Assembly (NCBI GenBank): GCA_001802655.1
Contig: MGZO01000077.1
Span: 59,428-69,005 of the forward strand
DNA from: Hydrogenophilales bacterium RIFOXYD1_FULL_62_11
GTDB taxonomy: Bacteria; Pseudomonadota; Gammaproteobacteria; Burkholderiales; Thiobacillaceae
Direction: 5' to 3'
Length of the DNA: 9,578 nt
Shown: positions 1 to 6,526 of the stretch, piece after piece
Position numbering within the stretch: position 1 is the stretch's first letter
Layout of the letters: every line of letters begins with the position of its first letter
The notes under the pieces: generated by a model
Seen by the model: only the letters and a program-made list of their open reading frames with translations
Databases searched by the model: none
What the model was told of the DNA's origin: nothing
Position numbers and translations under genes: made by a program

Positions 1-773
1 AATCGCTCAAACGTTTGACTGTGTGAAAACAGCCCGGAGATGAGCGAGGCCGTTTCGGGCAGACAAAGTTGCGCCGCCTCTTTGCCGAGCAGCCCTGCGC
101 CGGCCAGGTCGGGATCGAAGTCTGCGCGGACCATCAGTGCCTGCTCCGTGTCGTATAGACGATCCATGTTTCCCGCCTCGGCATACCGCGAAAGAATGTG
201 GAAAAAGTCCTGGGCGTCTTTCCCCCGATTGTCCGGCCAGCGATCCAGCCAGGTGATGAGCTTGAGCACGGCCAGCGAAGGGAGCGAGGCAATCGCCACG
301 GTGAGATCCGGCGCTATTTCGACTGCGATAGCCGCATCCGCAGCTTCGCTGAATCCTGCAACGTTCATGACCATGGCACGATCAGGTGGCCAGGCGATCA
401 TCCTGCCGTCCTGCTCAATGCCGCCAAATGGCACGAGATCGATCCAGAGACGATGTGGGCTGAGTACATAGATCAACCTATGCTCAGCGCCGGGGGACGT
501 TTCAAATGCCCCCGTATCGACCAGCCCATTTTTCAGGGACTGAAACGTGGGCCAGTCTTCTACCGTCACCCCAAAATCGATATCCCGTGTGGCGGGGCCG
601 GGCCTTTGGCCATGTACATGTTCCAACAGGATGACCCGGGCCAGCGCGCCCGCCACAAAATAGCGAAGGCCGAGGCTGCGAGCGACCGCATCCACGTGCC
701 GCATGGTCTCCAGCTGCGTGGCCTCAAGCGGCTTGTCAGGTCGGATTGTCAGCGTGGGCCAGATAACGCTCAT
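1..773 (-). CDS. Nucleotidyltransferase, AbiEii/COG4849-like putative toxin (3' end beyond window)
   Basis: The frame is open from the ATG at 773 to the left edge (257 codons visible), so the C-terminus is missing. Visible motifs fit the minimal nucleotidyltransferase fold of type IV toxins: a glycine-containing helix start (FVAGALARVILL, about residues 39-50), the metal-binding pair D64-x-D66 in TRDIDFGV, a third acidic residue D112 in WIDLVPFG, and a C-terminal helical block with K171 and the KDAQDF signature (185-190) typical of AbiEii-like proteins. In that family the enzyme transfers nucleotides and arrests growth. Here the toxin role is inferred. The start overlaps the end of the upstream AbiEi-like gene by 38 bp in another frame, so the two are almost certainly co-transcribed and translationally coupled. 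No good Shine-Dalgarno precedes it, which also suits coupling. It could instead be a domesticated nucleotidyltransferase with another substrate. The family call is firm, the biological role moderate. Confidence 0.85.
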   Translation of the reverse strand, partial: MSVIWPTLTIRPDKPLEATQLETMRHVDAVARSLGLRYFVAGALARVILLEHVHGQRPGPATRDIDFGVTVEDWPTFQSLKNGLVDTGAFETSPGAEHRLIYVLSPHRLWIDLVPFGGIEQDGRMIAWPPDRAMVMNVAGFSEAADAAIAVEIAPDLTVAIASLPSLAVLKLITWLDRWPDNRGKDAQDFFHILSRYAEAGNMDRLYDTEQALMVRADFDPDLAGAGLLGKEAAQLCLPETASLISGLFSHSQTFER

Positions 774-1821
774 GGATCATCCGCGCAGTTTCAAGATTCC
801 TGCTGTCAGTGGTTGCCATCAGGTCGGCATAGGCAAGCAAGGGCGGCACAGTGTCATTCGGTTGTTCGCCCTGCCAGGCGGCCTCTTCAGCCACGTCCCA
901 GAATGCTTCCAGCACTTCGATGTCGCCGCTCGCATCGGGCCGGAGCCGTTGTTCCAGGATCAGCCGGTCGGGCTTGCCATGCAGATAAAGGGTGAAGGTG
1001 GCTGGCTTCAAATACCCAGTCAGCTTGTCCGCTGCAACCTCGCCTCCCCAGCGCGCTTCGTATGCAGTGAGATCAATGGTCTTCCACCAGTCAGGATCGG
1101 GCGCGCGAAAGCGGCGCGCATTCAGTTTCGGGCGCAGCTTCACCGGGTAAAAAGCAACCCACTCCTGCATCAGGCGGTCGGGGTTGAACACGCGCTTTTC
1201 GCCCCGCAGCACCTCATGCAGATACCCCTTGGCATTCAGATCCCTCAATACCCAGCCTACCGTTCCCAGCGCCACCCCTGCGGCCTTGGCGATATCCCGG
1301 TAGTTTTTTGCAGCGAGGGCAGGATTCATCAACAGCGCAAAGATGATCCGCATCCCGGTTGGTTTAAACGCCTGGTGTGGCGCAACGTGTGTCTTCAATT
1401 CCGGGAGATCGGGCTTCTTCCGCCCGGCGACATATACGAACAGGCCGGGGGCATCCAGATAGGCATTGCCAGCGGCGTCGAGGAACGGAATGTTCAGCAG
1501 CTTGCAGCGTTCCGCCATCTCGGCCGTCATGTACGGAACCACCAGCATCCGGGGAATTCGGTAAGCGGCGCGCTGGTCTTGCCAGGCTTCCAGCATCTTG
1601 AAGCGATCGATGGCCGCCAGCCTGACCTCGGTGGCGTATCGGGTGCGCCCCGTGCCTTTTTCAAATTCGACCACGGCATCGGCGCCCGCATCGAGTGGCT
1701 CTCGAATTTGATCGAGACCAACTTTCCCCTCGATACCCGTCACCAGACGAAATGCCTCTATGGCGCGCTGTAGCAGCTGATTTGCGTCCCCGGCAGGGTG
1801 TAGGCCATGAACCATGTTCAT
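736..1821 (-). CDS. AbiEi-like winged-helix protein (putative type IV antitoxin/transcriptional regulator)
   Basis: A 361-residue protein. The N-terminal 150 residues include the patch NIPFLDAAGNAYL (110-121) followed by LFVYVAGRK, which I associate with the long AbiEi-like proteins (COG4861 type). A winged helix-turn-helix follows at about 152-214 (MRIIFALLMNP, then YRDIAKAAGVALGTVGWVLRDLNAKGYL). The rest is a basic/aromatic C-terminal domain, where AbiEi antitoxins carry their toxin-neutralising part. Established AbiEi proteins repress their own operon by binding inverted repeats, and two palindromes lie directly upstream. The next gene is the expected nucleotidyltransferase partner. The first ATG (1821) has no spacer from a GAAAG sequence, while a second ATG at 1815 has a 6-nt spacer, so the true start may be 1815. 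The protein is longer than the classical lactococcal/streptococcal AbiEi, so it is a relative rather than a member of the studied subgroup. Confidence 0.82.
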   Translation of the reverse strand: MNMVHGLHPAGDANQLLQRAIEAFRLVTGIEGKVGLDQIREPLDAGADAVVEFEKGTGRTRYATEVRLAAIDRFKMLEAWQDQRAAYRIPRMLVVPYMTAEMAERCKLLNIPFLDAAGNAYLDAPGLFVYVAGRKKPDLPELKTHVAPHQAFKPTGMRIIFALLMNPALAAKNYRDIAKAAGVALGTVGWVLRDLNAKGYLHEVLRGEKRVFNPDRLMQEWVAFYPVKLRPKLNARRFRAPDPDWWKTIDLTAYEARWGGEVAADKLTGYLKPATFTLYLHGKPDRLILEQRLRPDASGDIEVLEAFWDVAEEAAWQGEQPNDTVPPLLAYADLMATTDSRNLETARMIHERYLAHADNPT

Positions 1822-1833
1822 CTTTCGGTAATT

Positions 1834-1848
1834 TTCACGTTACGTGAA
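1834..1848. promoter_or_regulatory. Operator palindrome 1 (probable AbiEi-like binding site)
   Basis: TTCACGT-T-ACGTGAA is a perfect 7-1-7 inverted repeat lying 13-27 bp upstream of the AbiEi-like start codon. It falls just downstream of a candidate promoter for that gene, over the expected transcription start. A second, near-identical copy lies 60 bp away centre to centre. Location and symmetry suggest a dimeric repressor site for autoregulation. The identity of the binding protein is inferred. Confidence 0.65.
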
Positions 1849-1852
1849 CTTA

Positions 1853-1881
1853 AGAATAGATGAACAAAGGCGGCTGTTCAA
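1853..1881 (-). promoter_or_regulatory. Candidate sigma70 promoter of the AbiEi/nucleotidyltransferase operon
   Basis: Read on the minus strand, TTGAAC (1881-1876) and TATTCT (1858-1853) are separated by 17 bp and each match 4 of 6 consensus bases. The predicted start of transcription falls inside operator palindrome 1. The -35 also overlaps one arm of a looser inverted repeat, TGAACA-N8-TGTTCA (1861-1880). The prediction rests on pattern matching only. Confidence 0.35.
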
Positions 1882-1892
1882 GTTGTGTTTAT

Positions 1893-1909
1893 GTTCATGT
1901 AACGTGAAC
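1893..1909. promoter_or_regulatory. Operator palindrome 2, in front of the nuclease-HerA operon
   Basis: GTTCATGT-A-ACGTGAAC is an 8-1-8 inverted repeat with one mismatched pair. It has the same core as palindrome 1, with 14 of 15 symmetric positions conforming to TTCACGT-N-ACGTGAA. It lies just upstream of a plausible plus-strand -10 hexamer (TATATT, 1914-1919) for the gene starting at 2001. It therefore covers the -35/spacer zone where a repressor would block RNA polymerase. No good -35 hexamer is visible, which would be consistent with activator dependence or a weak promoter. Confidence 0.62.
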
Positions 1910-2000
1910 GTTGTATATTTGTGAAAAAAAAGCTCAGCTCATCGGTCAAGGATAGGCCATGTTTGCAGCCGTTTTACAAGATAAAAGGGGAAACTAGAAA

Positions 2001-3233
2001 GTGATAAACCGCTCCGCTAACGCGACCATCAAGGGCTACTTCTATCAGTTTGACCACACGATAGTGCGACTCCTTAGCGCGGCCACACCGCAATCGAGCG
2101 TCGTTGTCGAGGGCATCGAGGATATCGACCTGGACGATGGCGACGACAGCGCCTTTCTCCAGTGCAAGTACTACGAGGGCTCGAAATACAACCATTCACT
2201 AATCAAAGATGCCGTGATCCAGATGCTCAAGCACTTTCACGCGGCGGGCTGCCCGATCGACCAGAGGTTCAAGTATCAAGTCTACGGGCATTACAAGGAA
2301 GGTCAGGAAAAGCTTCCGGCTGCTTTCGATCTGGACTTCATTAAGAAGAATTTTCTGACTTATACACAGGAGAAAGTTACCCACGAGGTCCATACGGAAC
2401 TCGGAGTCAGCGACGCTCAGCTGGCCAGCTTCCGCAGCCTTCTGGAAATAGATATTGGAGCGCCATCGTATGACGAACAGCAGAAGCATGTAATGAGGCT
2501 GCTCGTCTCGGAGATTGCAGGCTGCGATTCCGAGGATGCCAAAGTGTTCTACTACCCGAACGCGATCAACGAGATTCAGGCCTTAGCGATTCAGGCTAAC
2601 GTGAAGGACCGCAAGATTACGAAAGCGAAATTCGTCGCGGCAGTGAATCGTAAGGAGATCGTCTTCAGCTTGTGGCTGCAACAGAAGTTCGGCGATGATT
2701 ACTACGCAAAGCTTATCAAGCGGAAATACTTTAGGTTCGCTTCCACCAAGGTGCCCAAAGCGTCGAGGATCTTCGTCATAGATATGACCGACGAATTCGA
2801 TCTATCGAAAGCAGTCGCGCTCCTCGTCAAAATCGGTAACGTGCTTTCGCACGTAGAGCACAAGCGCACGCCACCGGAGGATCGTTTCTGCCCGTATGTC
2901 CTCCTGCGCGGCCTCCAACAGCCCGACATGGTTTCGCTGAAGAAAAGCCTGCTGGGTCAAGGAGTCAAGTTCACGGACGGCTACCCGTTCAACGGCTCCG
3001 CCTTCTCCCCTGCGCACCTCGCCGCAGCTCCCACTAAGGAGAACCTGATCCAGCTCAAGTTCATACCCGCGGTGGAGCAGCTCGCACCTGTGATCGCCGC
3101 AATTACAGGTTCAGTCGTTAATTTCTTCGATTTCTTCAAGGCCTCCCCTGTGGAATCCGTGCACGTGCCAGCGGCCGTCCCCCATCATTCGATCAAGATT
3201 AAAAGCACATATTTCATTAGCGAGGCCCTATAA
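2001..3233 (+). CDS. Putative DUF4297/Cap4-like PD-(D/E)XK nuclease, partner of HerA
   Basis: A 410-residue protein. The N-terminal 70 residues resemble the DUF4297/Cap4 dsDNA-nuclease type: an ATIKGYFYQFDHTI opening (8-21), a strand VVVEGIEDIDL with acidic candidates E37, E40, D41 and D43, then LQCKYY with Q54-x-K56, as in the Qx K variant of PD-(D/E)XK active sites. Residues 80-410 match no family I recognise; they may contact the ATPase. In known DUF4297-HerA defence systems the nuclease assembles on a HerA hexamer and degrades DNA during phage infection. That role is inferred here from family and context. The start is a GTG: an in-frame TAG stands at 1995-1997, a purine-rich AAAGGGG lies about 10 nt upstream, and the next in-frame ATG (near residue 74) would remove the motif. 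The stop codon lies one base before the HerA start. Alternative: another HerA-linked restriction-like nuclease. Confidence 0.72.
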   Translation: MINRSANATIKGYFYQFDHTIVRLLSAATPQSSVVVEGIEDIDLDDGDDSAFLQCKYYEGSKYNHSLIKDAVIQMLKHFHAAGCPIDQRFKYQVYGHYKEGQEKLPAAFDLDFIKKNFLTYTQEKVTHEVHTELGVSDAQLASFRSLLEIDIGAPSYDEQQKHVMRLLVSEIAGCDSEDAKVFYYPNAINEIQALAIQANVKDRKITKAKFVAAVNRKEIVFSLWLQQKFGDDYYAKLIKRKYFRFASTKVPKASRIFVIDMTDEFDLSKAVALLVKIGNVLSHVEHKRTPPEDRFCPYVLLRGLQQPDMVSLKKSLLGQGVKFTDGYPFNGSAFSPAHLAAAPTKENLIQLKFIPAVEQLAPVIAAITGSVVNFFDFFKASPVESVHVPAAVPHHSIKIKSTYFISEAL

Positions 3234-3234
3234 C

Positions 3235-5004
3235 ATGACAGATTCAAAAAAGATGAAGGCCGAAGTAATCGCGGTGTATCCAGACAAGGTGAAAATCTCT
3301 GTCGATGACATCGCAGCCTTCTCGGACGGAAAGAGCATCAAGGTCGGCTCCTACCTGCGGATAACGGACAGCGAATCTTGCGCGTTGATAGCGATCATCG
3401 AGAATTTCTGCATAGAGGTCACGGAGAGGGCGGAACGCCGCCACATCATCGAAGCGATGCCGCTCGGCATCATCAGCGACGGAAAGTTCATACGGGGCGG
3501 CGATACACTGACCATTCCTCCAACAGGTGTTTCACCGGCGACTGAGGAAGATATCAAAAAGATCTTCGAGGAATCGGTTGAATCGGCCAAGAAGTTCACG
3601 TTCAGTTCGCTGGCGGCGAACGCCGAAATCATGGTTCCCGTGGACGGCAATCGGTTCTTCAACAAGCACATTGCTGTGGTCGGATCGACTGGAGCCGGGA
3701 AGTCACACACAATCGCGAAGATCATTCAGACGGCTGTTGCCGAGAAGGACGGCGGCTACGAGCTGAACAACTCTCATGTCGTCATCTTCGATATCCACTC
3801 CGAATACAAGACGGCTTTTCCAGACGCGAACTTCCTCGACGCAGACAACCTGCACCTTCCTTACTGGCTCCTTAACAGCGAGGAACTCGAAGAGATCCTC
3901 TTGGATACCGGTGAGCGCGACAACTACAATCAATCGTCGGTGTTCCGTCACCTCGTCACAGAAAACAAAAGGAAGCACAACCCCGGAGCGAAATCTATCT
4001 TCTACGATAGCCCGCTGAAATTCGATATTCATCAAGTATTGAATGCGCTGTACAACATCAAAGAAGAGACCGTGAACGCTAAGAGTGAGTCACGCTACAT
4101 GGTTAAGGATGACTCCTACTCCCTCCCGGCGGACGGCAAGACGGATACGACGCATGGCTTGCAATTGACCGCGCAGCAGCGACTCGATAAGTATTTTGAG
4201 AACCGACTTGAGTTCCATCAGACCAAGCGGGATAGCATCACGAATGGCAGCTACGCCGATAAGACACTTGAGAAGTTTTTCACTCGTTTCGAGGCGAAGG
4301 TATCGCAGGAGAGGCTGGAGTTTCTATTCGGTGCGGCAGCCGATACTGCCACGTTGGAAGGTACGCTCAAGGGCTTAATTGGCTACGGCGACAAGAATTC
4401 GAACGTCACCGTCATCGACCTGAGCGGCGTACCTTTCGAGGTGCTGAGCATCACCGTCTCGCTCATTTCCAGGATACTGTTCGAACACGGTTACCACTAC
4501 AAGGTGCTGAGAAGCAAAGCAGGCGAGCCCATCAACAGTGACGCGCCGATCCTGCTGGTCTACGAGGAGGCGCACAAATATGTTCCCAATAGCGACCTCG
4601 CTAGGTTTAGGGCATCCAAGCTCTCGATTGAGCGCATCGCGAAGGAAGGCCGGAAATACGGCGTCACGCTTCTCCTTTCGAGCCAGAGGCCCTCTGAAAT
4701 ATCGGAGACGATATTCTCCCAGTGCAGCAACTTCCTAGCGATGAGGCTGACGAATCCGAACGATCAAAGCTACGTGGCACGGCTGTTGCCAGACACGCTC
4801 GGGAACTTGTGCGACAAGTTGCCCACACTAAGTGCCGGGGAAGCACTGCTTATCGGTGAATCCGTAGTCATGCCTTCCCTGATCAAGGTTGCCGTCTGCG
4901 ATCCTGCCCCTTCGTCCCATGACATACCGTACTTCCAGTTATGGAAAGAGGAATGGAAGGATCTCGATTTTGACGCTATCAAGAAAACATGGCTTAAACA
5001 GTAG
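3235..5004 (+). CDS. HerA-family (FtsK/HerA superfamily) DNA-translocating ATPase
   Basis: A 589-residue protein with HerA layout. It has an N-terminal beta-barrel (HAS-barrel-like, about 5-95) and a Walker A GSTGAGKS at 150-157. A FDIHSEY motif follows at 185-191, matching the DxHxEY-type block after Walker A in HerA. An insertion-like helical region spans about 225-375. The Walker B-type strand ILLVYEEAH lies at 439-447, with E444/E445 as catalytic glutamate candidates. The arginine-rich helix RIAKEGRKYG (467-476) precedes the SSQRPSE sensor at 482-488. HerA proteins form hexameric rings that pump or unwind DNA and hand it to a partner nuclease. The gene starts one base after the nuclease stop, with a GAGG Shine-Dalgarno (3222-3225) inside the upstream gene, which points to tight translational coupling. 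Base composition is visibly lower in G+C than the cbb genes, suggesting transfer. Family call certain; defence role inferred from the partner. Confidence 0.9.
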   Translation: MTDSKKMKAEVIAVYPDKVKISVDDIAAFSDGKSIKVGSYLRITDSESCALIAIIENFCIEVTERAERRHIIEAMPLGIISDGKFIRGGDTLTIPPTGVSPATEEDIKKIFEESVESAKKFTFSSLAANAEIMVPVDGNRFFNKHIAVVGSTGAGKSHTIAKIIQTAVAEKDGGYELNNSHVVIFDIHSEYKTAFPDANFLDADNLHLPYWLLNSEELEEILLDTGERDNYNQSSVFRHLVTENKRKHNPGAKSIFYDSPLKFDIHQVLNALYNIKEETVNAKSESRYMVKDDSYSLPADGKTDTTHGLQLTAQQRLDKYFENRLEFHQTKRDSITNGSYADKTLEKFFTRFEAKVSQERLEFLFGAAADTATLEGTLKGLIGYGDKNSNVTVIDLSGVPFEVLSITVSLISRILFEHGYHYKVLRSKAGEPINSDAPILLVYEEAHKYVPNSDLARFRASKLSIERIAKEGRKYGVTLLLSSQRPSEISETIFSQCSNFLAMRLTNPNDQSYVARLLPDTLGNLCDKLPTLSAGEALLIGESVVMPSLIKVAVCDPAPSSHDIPYFQLWKEEWKDLDFDAIKKTWLKQ

Positions 5005-5061
5005 ACACGGTTGCTGCTGCATATTGTGAGAGCTTGGCGTCGGCAAAACCTGAAATAACCG

Positions 5062-5125
5062 GGGGACGGACCATGGTTTCTCGTGAATAAGAATGACAAC
5101 GGGGACGGACCACGATTTCACGTGG
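5062..5125. repeat. Two GGGGACGGACC repeat units (REP-like)
   Basis: Units begin at 5062 (GGGGACGGACCATGGTTTC) and 5101 (GGGGACGGACCACGATTTC). Both run into a CGTG segment, and in the second unit CCACG-N6-CGTGG (5110-5125) forms a small hairpin. Two sister units with GGGGACAGACC lie at 5482 and 5504. Such GGGGACAGACC motifs resemble repeats I associate with REP/RAYT-type elements in betaproteobacteria. No transposase is present in the window. The units mark both ends of the duplicated cbbR fragment. Confidence 0.6.
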
Positions 5126-5149
5126 CCAGAAGGAAACGGGCTTTGCACA

Positions 5150-5182
5150 GCCTAATCGCTCCATTTTTTGAAGCGATTAGGC
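5150..5182. repeat. Perfect 11-bp stem hairpin, copy 1
   Basis: GCCTAATCGCT (5150-5160) pairs perfectly with AGCGATTAGGC (5172-5182) around an 11-nt loop. It is duplicated exactly at 5553-5585. No T-tract follows on either strand, so it is not a standard intrinsic terminator. It lies between the convergent HerA and cbbR genes and may slow or stop transcription in both directions or protect mRNA 3' ends. Confidence 0.7.
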
Positions 5183-5199
5183 GCTGTATTCGCTCCAAT

Positions 5200-5474
5200 T
5201 CATTTTCCCCTTTTGCCCGCCACCGTAGGCGCCGCCTCCCCCCGCCCCACAAATAATCAAGAAACGCGCGCCACCACCGACAATTGCCGCCCGGCCGGAT
5301 AGACGGCGTACCAGTGGCGCAGGATCGGAAAGCCCACCACATCCAGCACGGCGAACTGGTCGGGCTGATTGAGCGTGAGGGCGTGGCGGGACAGGGCGGA
5401 GATGCCGAGGCCGGCGAGGATGGCCTGCTTGATCGCTTCGTTGCTGCCCAGTTCCAGGCGCGGGTGGATGTTGA
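5200..5474 (-). pseudogene. Truncated, frameshifted cbbR 3' fragment
   Basis: Read on the minus strand from 5474, it encodes the C-terminal part of CbbR from residue 217 (NIHPRLELGSNEAIKQ) onward with no start codon or DNA-binding domain. A one-base deletion after the codons for VVAR brings a stop at 5257-5259. Restoring the frame recovers FLDYL of the intact protein, and the old stop codon lies at 5200-5202. In the part up to VVAR I count 13 nucleotide differences from intact cbbR. Nine are synonymous in separate codons and four change A252-A253 to Q-P. The copy therefore descends from an allele that diverged under purifying selection before being broken, rather than from simple decay after duplication. 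Confidence 0.88.
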
Positions 5475-5481
5475 AACAACA

Positions 5482-5528
5482 GGGGACAGACCATGAAACA
5501 ACAGGGGACAGACCACGATTTCACGTGG
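5482..5528. repeat. Two GGGGACAGACC repeat units (REP-like)
   Basis: Units start at 5482 (GGGGACAGACCATGAAAC) and 5504 (GGGGACAGACCACGATTTC), each preceded by AACAACA. The second contains the CCACG-N6-CGTGG hairpin and continues into the flank of intact cbbR. They occupy precisely the gap between the end of the pseudogene copy and the start of the second direct repeat. Confidence 0.6.
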
Positions 5529-5880
5529 CCAGAAGGAAACGGGCTTTGCACAGCCTAATCGCTCCATTTTTTGAAGCGATTAGGCGCTGTATTCGCTCCA
5601 ATTCATTTTTCCCTCTTGCCCGTCACCGCAGGCACCGCATCTTCGCGTCCCAGCAAATAATCCAGAAACGCCCGCGCCACCACCGACAGCTGCCGCCCGG
5701 CCGGATACACGGCGTACCAGTGGCGCAGGATCGGAAAGCCCACCACATCCAGCACGGCGAACTGGTCAGCCGCATTGAGCGTGAGGGCGTGGCGCGAGAG
5801 GGCGGAGATGCCGAGTCCGGCAAGGATGGCCTGCTTGATCGCTTCGTTGCTGCCCAGTTCCAGTCGCGGGTGAATGTTGA
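5504..5880. repeat. Direct repeat copy 2 (3' end of intact cbbR plus flank)
   Basis: Partner of the repeat at 5101-5474. It includes the non-coding flank 5504-5602 and codons 217 to stop of the intact cbbR. The similarity ends at 5880 within codon 216, where the other copy passes into a GGGGACAGACC repeat. Confidence 0.9.
5553..5585. repeat. Perfect 11-bp stem hairpin, copy 2
   Basis: Identical to the hairpin at 5150-5182: arms 5553-5563 and 5575-5585. It lies 18 bp beyond the cbbR stop codon, so it would form at the 3' end of the cbbR transcript. It lacks a U-tract. Confidence 0.7.
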
Positions 5881-6526
5881 GGCCGTGTCCGCTGAAGATG
5901 CGCTCGATGGCGTTGCGGGTGCCGGAGCCTTTTTCGCGCATCAGCCAGGTTTCCCGCGCGATGCGTTCGAGCGGGATTTTTTTCTTGTTCGCCAGCGGGT
6001 GGTCGGGCGCGGCCAGCACGATGATGGGGTTGTCCATGATGGGGGTGGCGACGACGTCGATGTCTTCCGGCGGCTGGCCGAGAAAATACAGGTCGTCGAG
6101 ATTGTCGGCGATGCTGGCCAGCACCTGCTCCTTGTTGGTGACGCGCAGGCTGACGTCGATGCCGGGATACAGCTTGGCGAATTCACCCAGTAGACGCGGC
6201 GCGAAATAGGATGCGGTGGTGATCGCCATCAGGCGCAATTGCCCCTGCTTCAGTCCCTGCCGTTCGGCCACCGACATGGTGTAGTGATTGAGGATGTTGA
6301 GAATTTCACGGGTGGCCTGCGCCAGCTGCTGGCCGTCCAGGGTGAGATGGATCTTTTTTCCGATCTGCTCGATCAGGGGTACGCCGATGTTATCCGCGAG
6401 CTTCTTCATCTGCATGGAGACGGTGGGCTGGGTCAGATACAGCTCTTCGGCGGCGCGGGTGAAGCTGCCCAGGCGGGCGATCGACTCGAAAATCTCAAGT
6501 TGACGAAAGGTGGTGTGGCGGTGCAT
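5603..6526 (-). CDS. cbbR: LysR-type transcriptional regulator of the Calvin cycle operon, CbbR
   Basis: A 307-residue protein of normal LysR-family length. The N-terminal winged helix-turn-helix spans about 7-66 (RQLEIFESIARLGSFTRAAEELYLTQPTVSMQMKKL region), and a linker helix ends near 92. The two-lobed effector domain follows (LRLMAITTASYFAPRLL from 98, IIVLAAPDHPLA at 168-179, SNEAIKQAILAGLGISAL at 226-243). CbbR proteins bind the cbb promoter and respond to metabolites such as RuBP, phosphoenolpyruvate or NADPH, depending on species. The divergent position, 154 bp from cbbL, is the classic arrangement and supports the specific name over a generic LysR. The ATG at 6526 keeps the conserved start of the HTH, but no clear Shine-Dalgarno precedes it. 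The 3' third is duplicated as a pseudogene downstream. Confidence 0.93.
   Translation of the reverse strand: MHRHTTFRQLEIFESIARLGSFTRAAEELYLTQPTVSMQMKKLADNIGVPLIEQIGKKIHLTLDGQQLAQATREILNILNHYTMSVAERQGLKQGQLRLMAITTASYFAPRLLGEFAKLYPGIDVSLRVTNKEQVLASIADNLDDLYFLGQPPEDIDVVATPIMDNPIIVLAAPDHPLANKKKIPLERIARETWLMREKGSGTRNAIERIFSGHGLNIHPRLELGSNEAIKQAILAGLGISALSRHALTLNAADQFAVLDVVGFPILRHWYAVYPAGRQLSVVARAFLDYLLGREDAVPAVTGKREK

Larger units (their letters stand above)
5101..5474. repeat. Direct repeat copy 1 (duplicated cbbR 3' end plus flank)
   Basis: This segment is a diverged direct copy of 5504-5880, offset by 403 bp at the left end. The first 102 bp (5101-5202), non-coding, differ from copy 2 at a single base (G5107 versus A5510). 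The next stretch, to about 5275, contains many substitutions and indels. The remaining 190 bp or so are about 93% identical by hand count. The homology stops abruptly at 5474, just before GGGGACAGACC units. Confidence 0.9.

Noticed and set aside
703..1773. 356-codon plus-strand open frame, and the frame at 198-995
   Set aside because: Both lie antisense to the AbiEi-like gene and the nucleotidyltransferase, which carry clear family motifs. The antisense products show none.
5150..5182. Hairpin as an intrinsic terminator for HerA or cbbR
   Set aside because: No T-tract follows the stem on either strand, so it is listed as a hairpin repeat only.
5062..5528. CRISPR-like array from the repeated GGGGACAGACC units
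   Set aside because: There are only four units with irregular spacing, one gap being occupied by a gene fragment, and no cas genes.
5118..5567. 149-codon minus-strand frame across the repeat region
   Set aside because: It joins repeat sequence and out-of-frame parts of the cbbR duplicate, so it is explained by the pseudogene.
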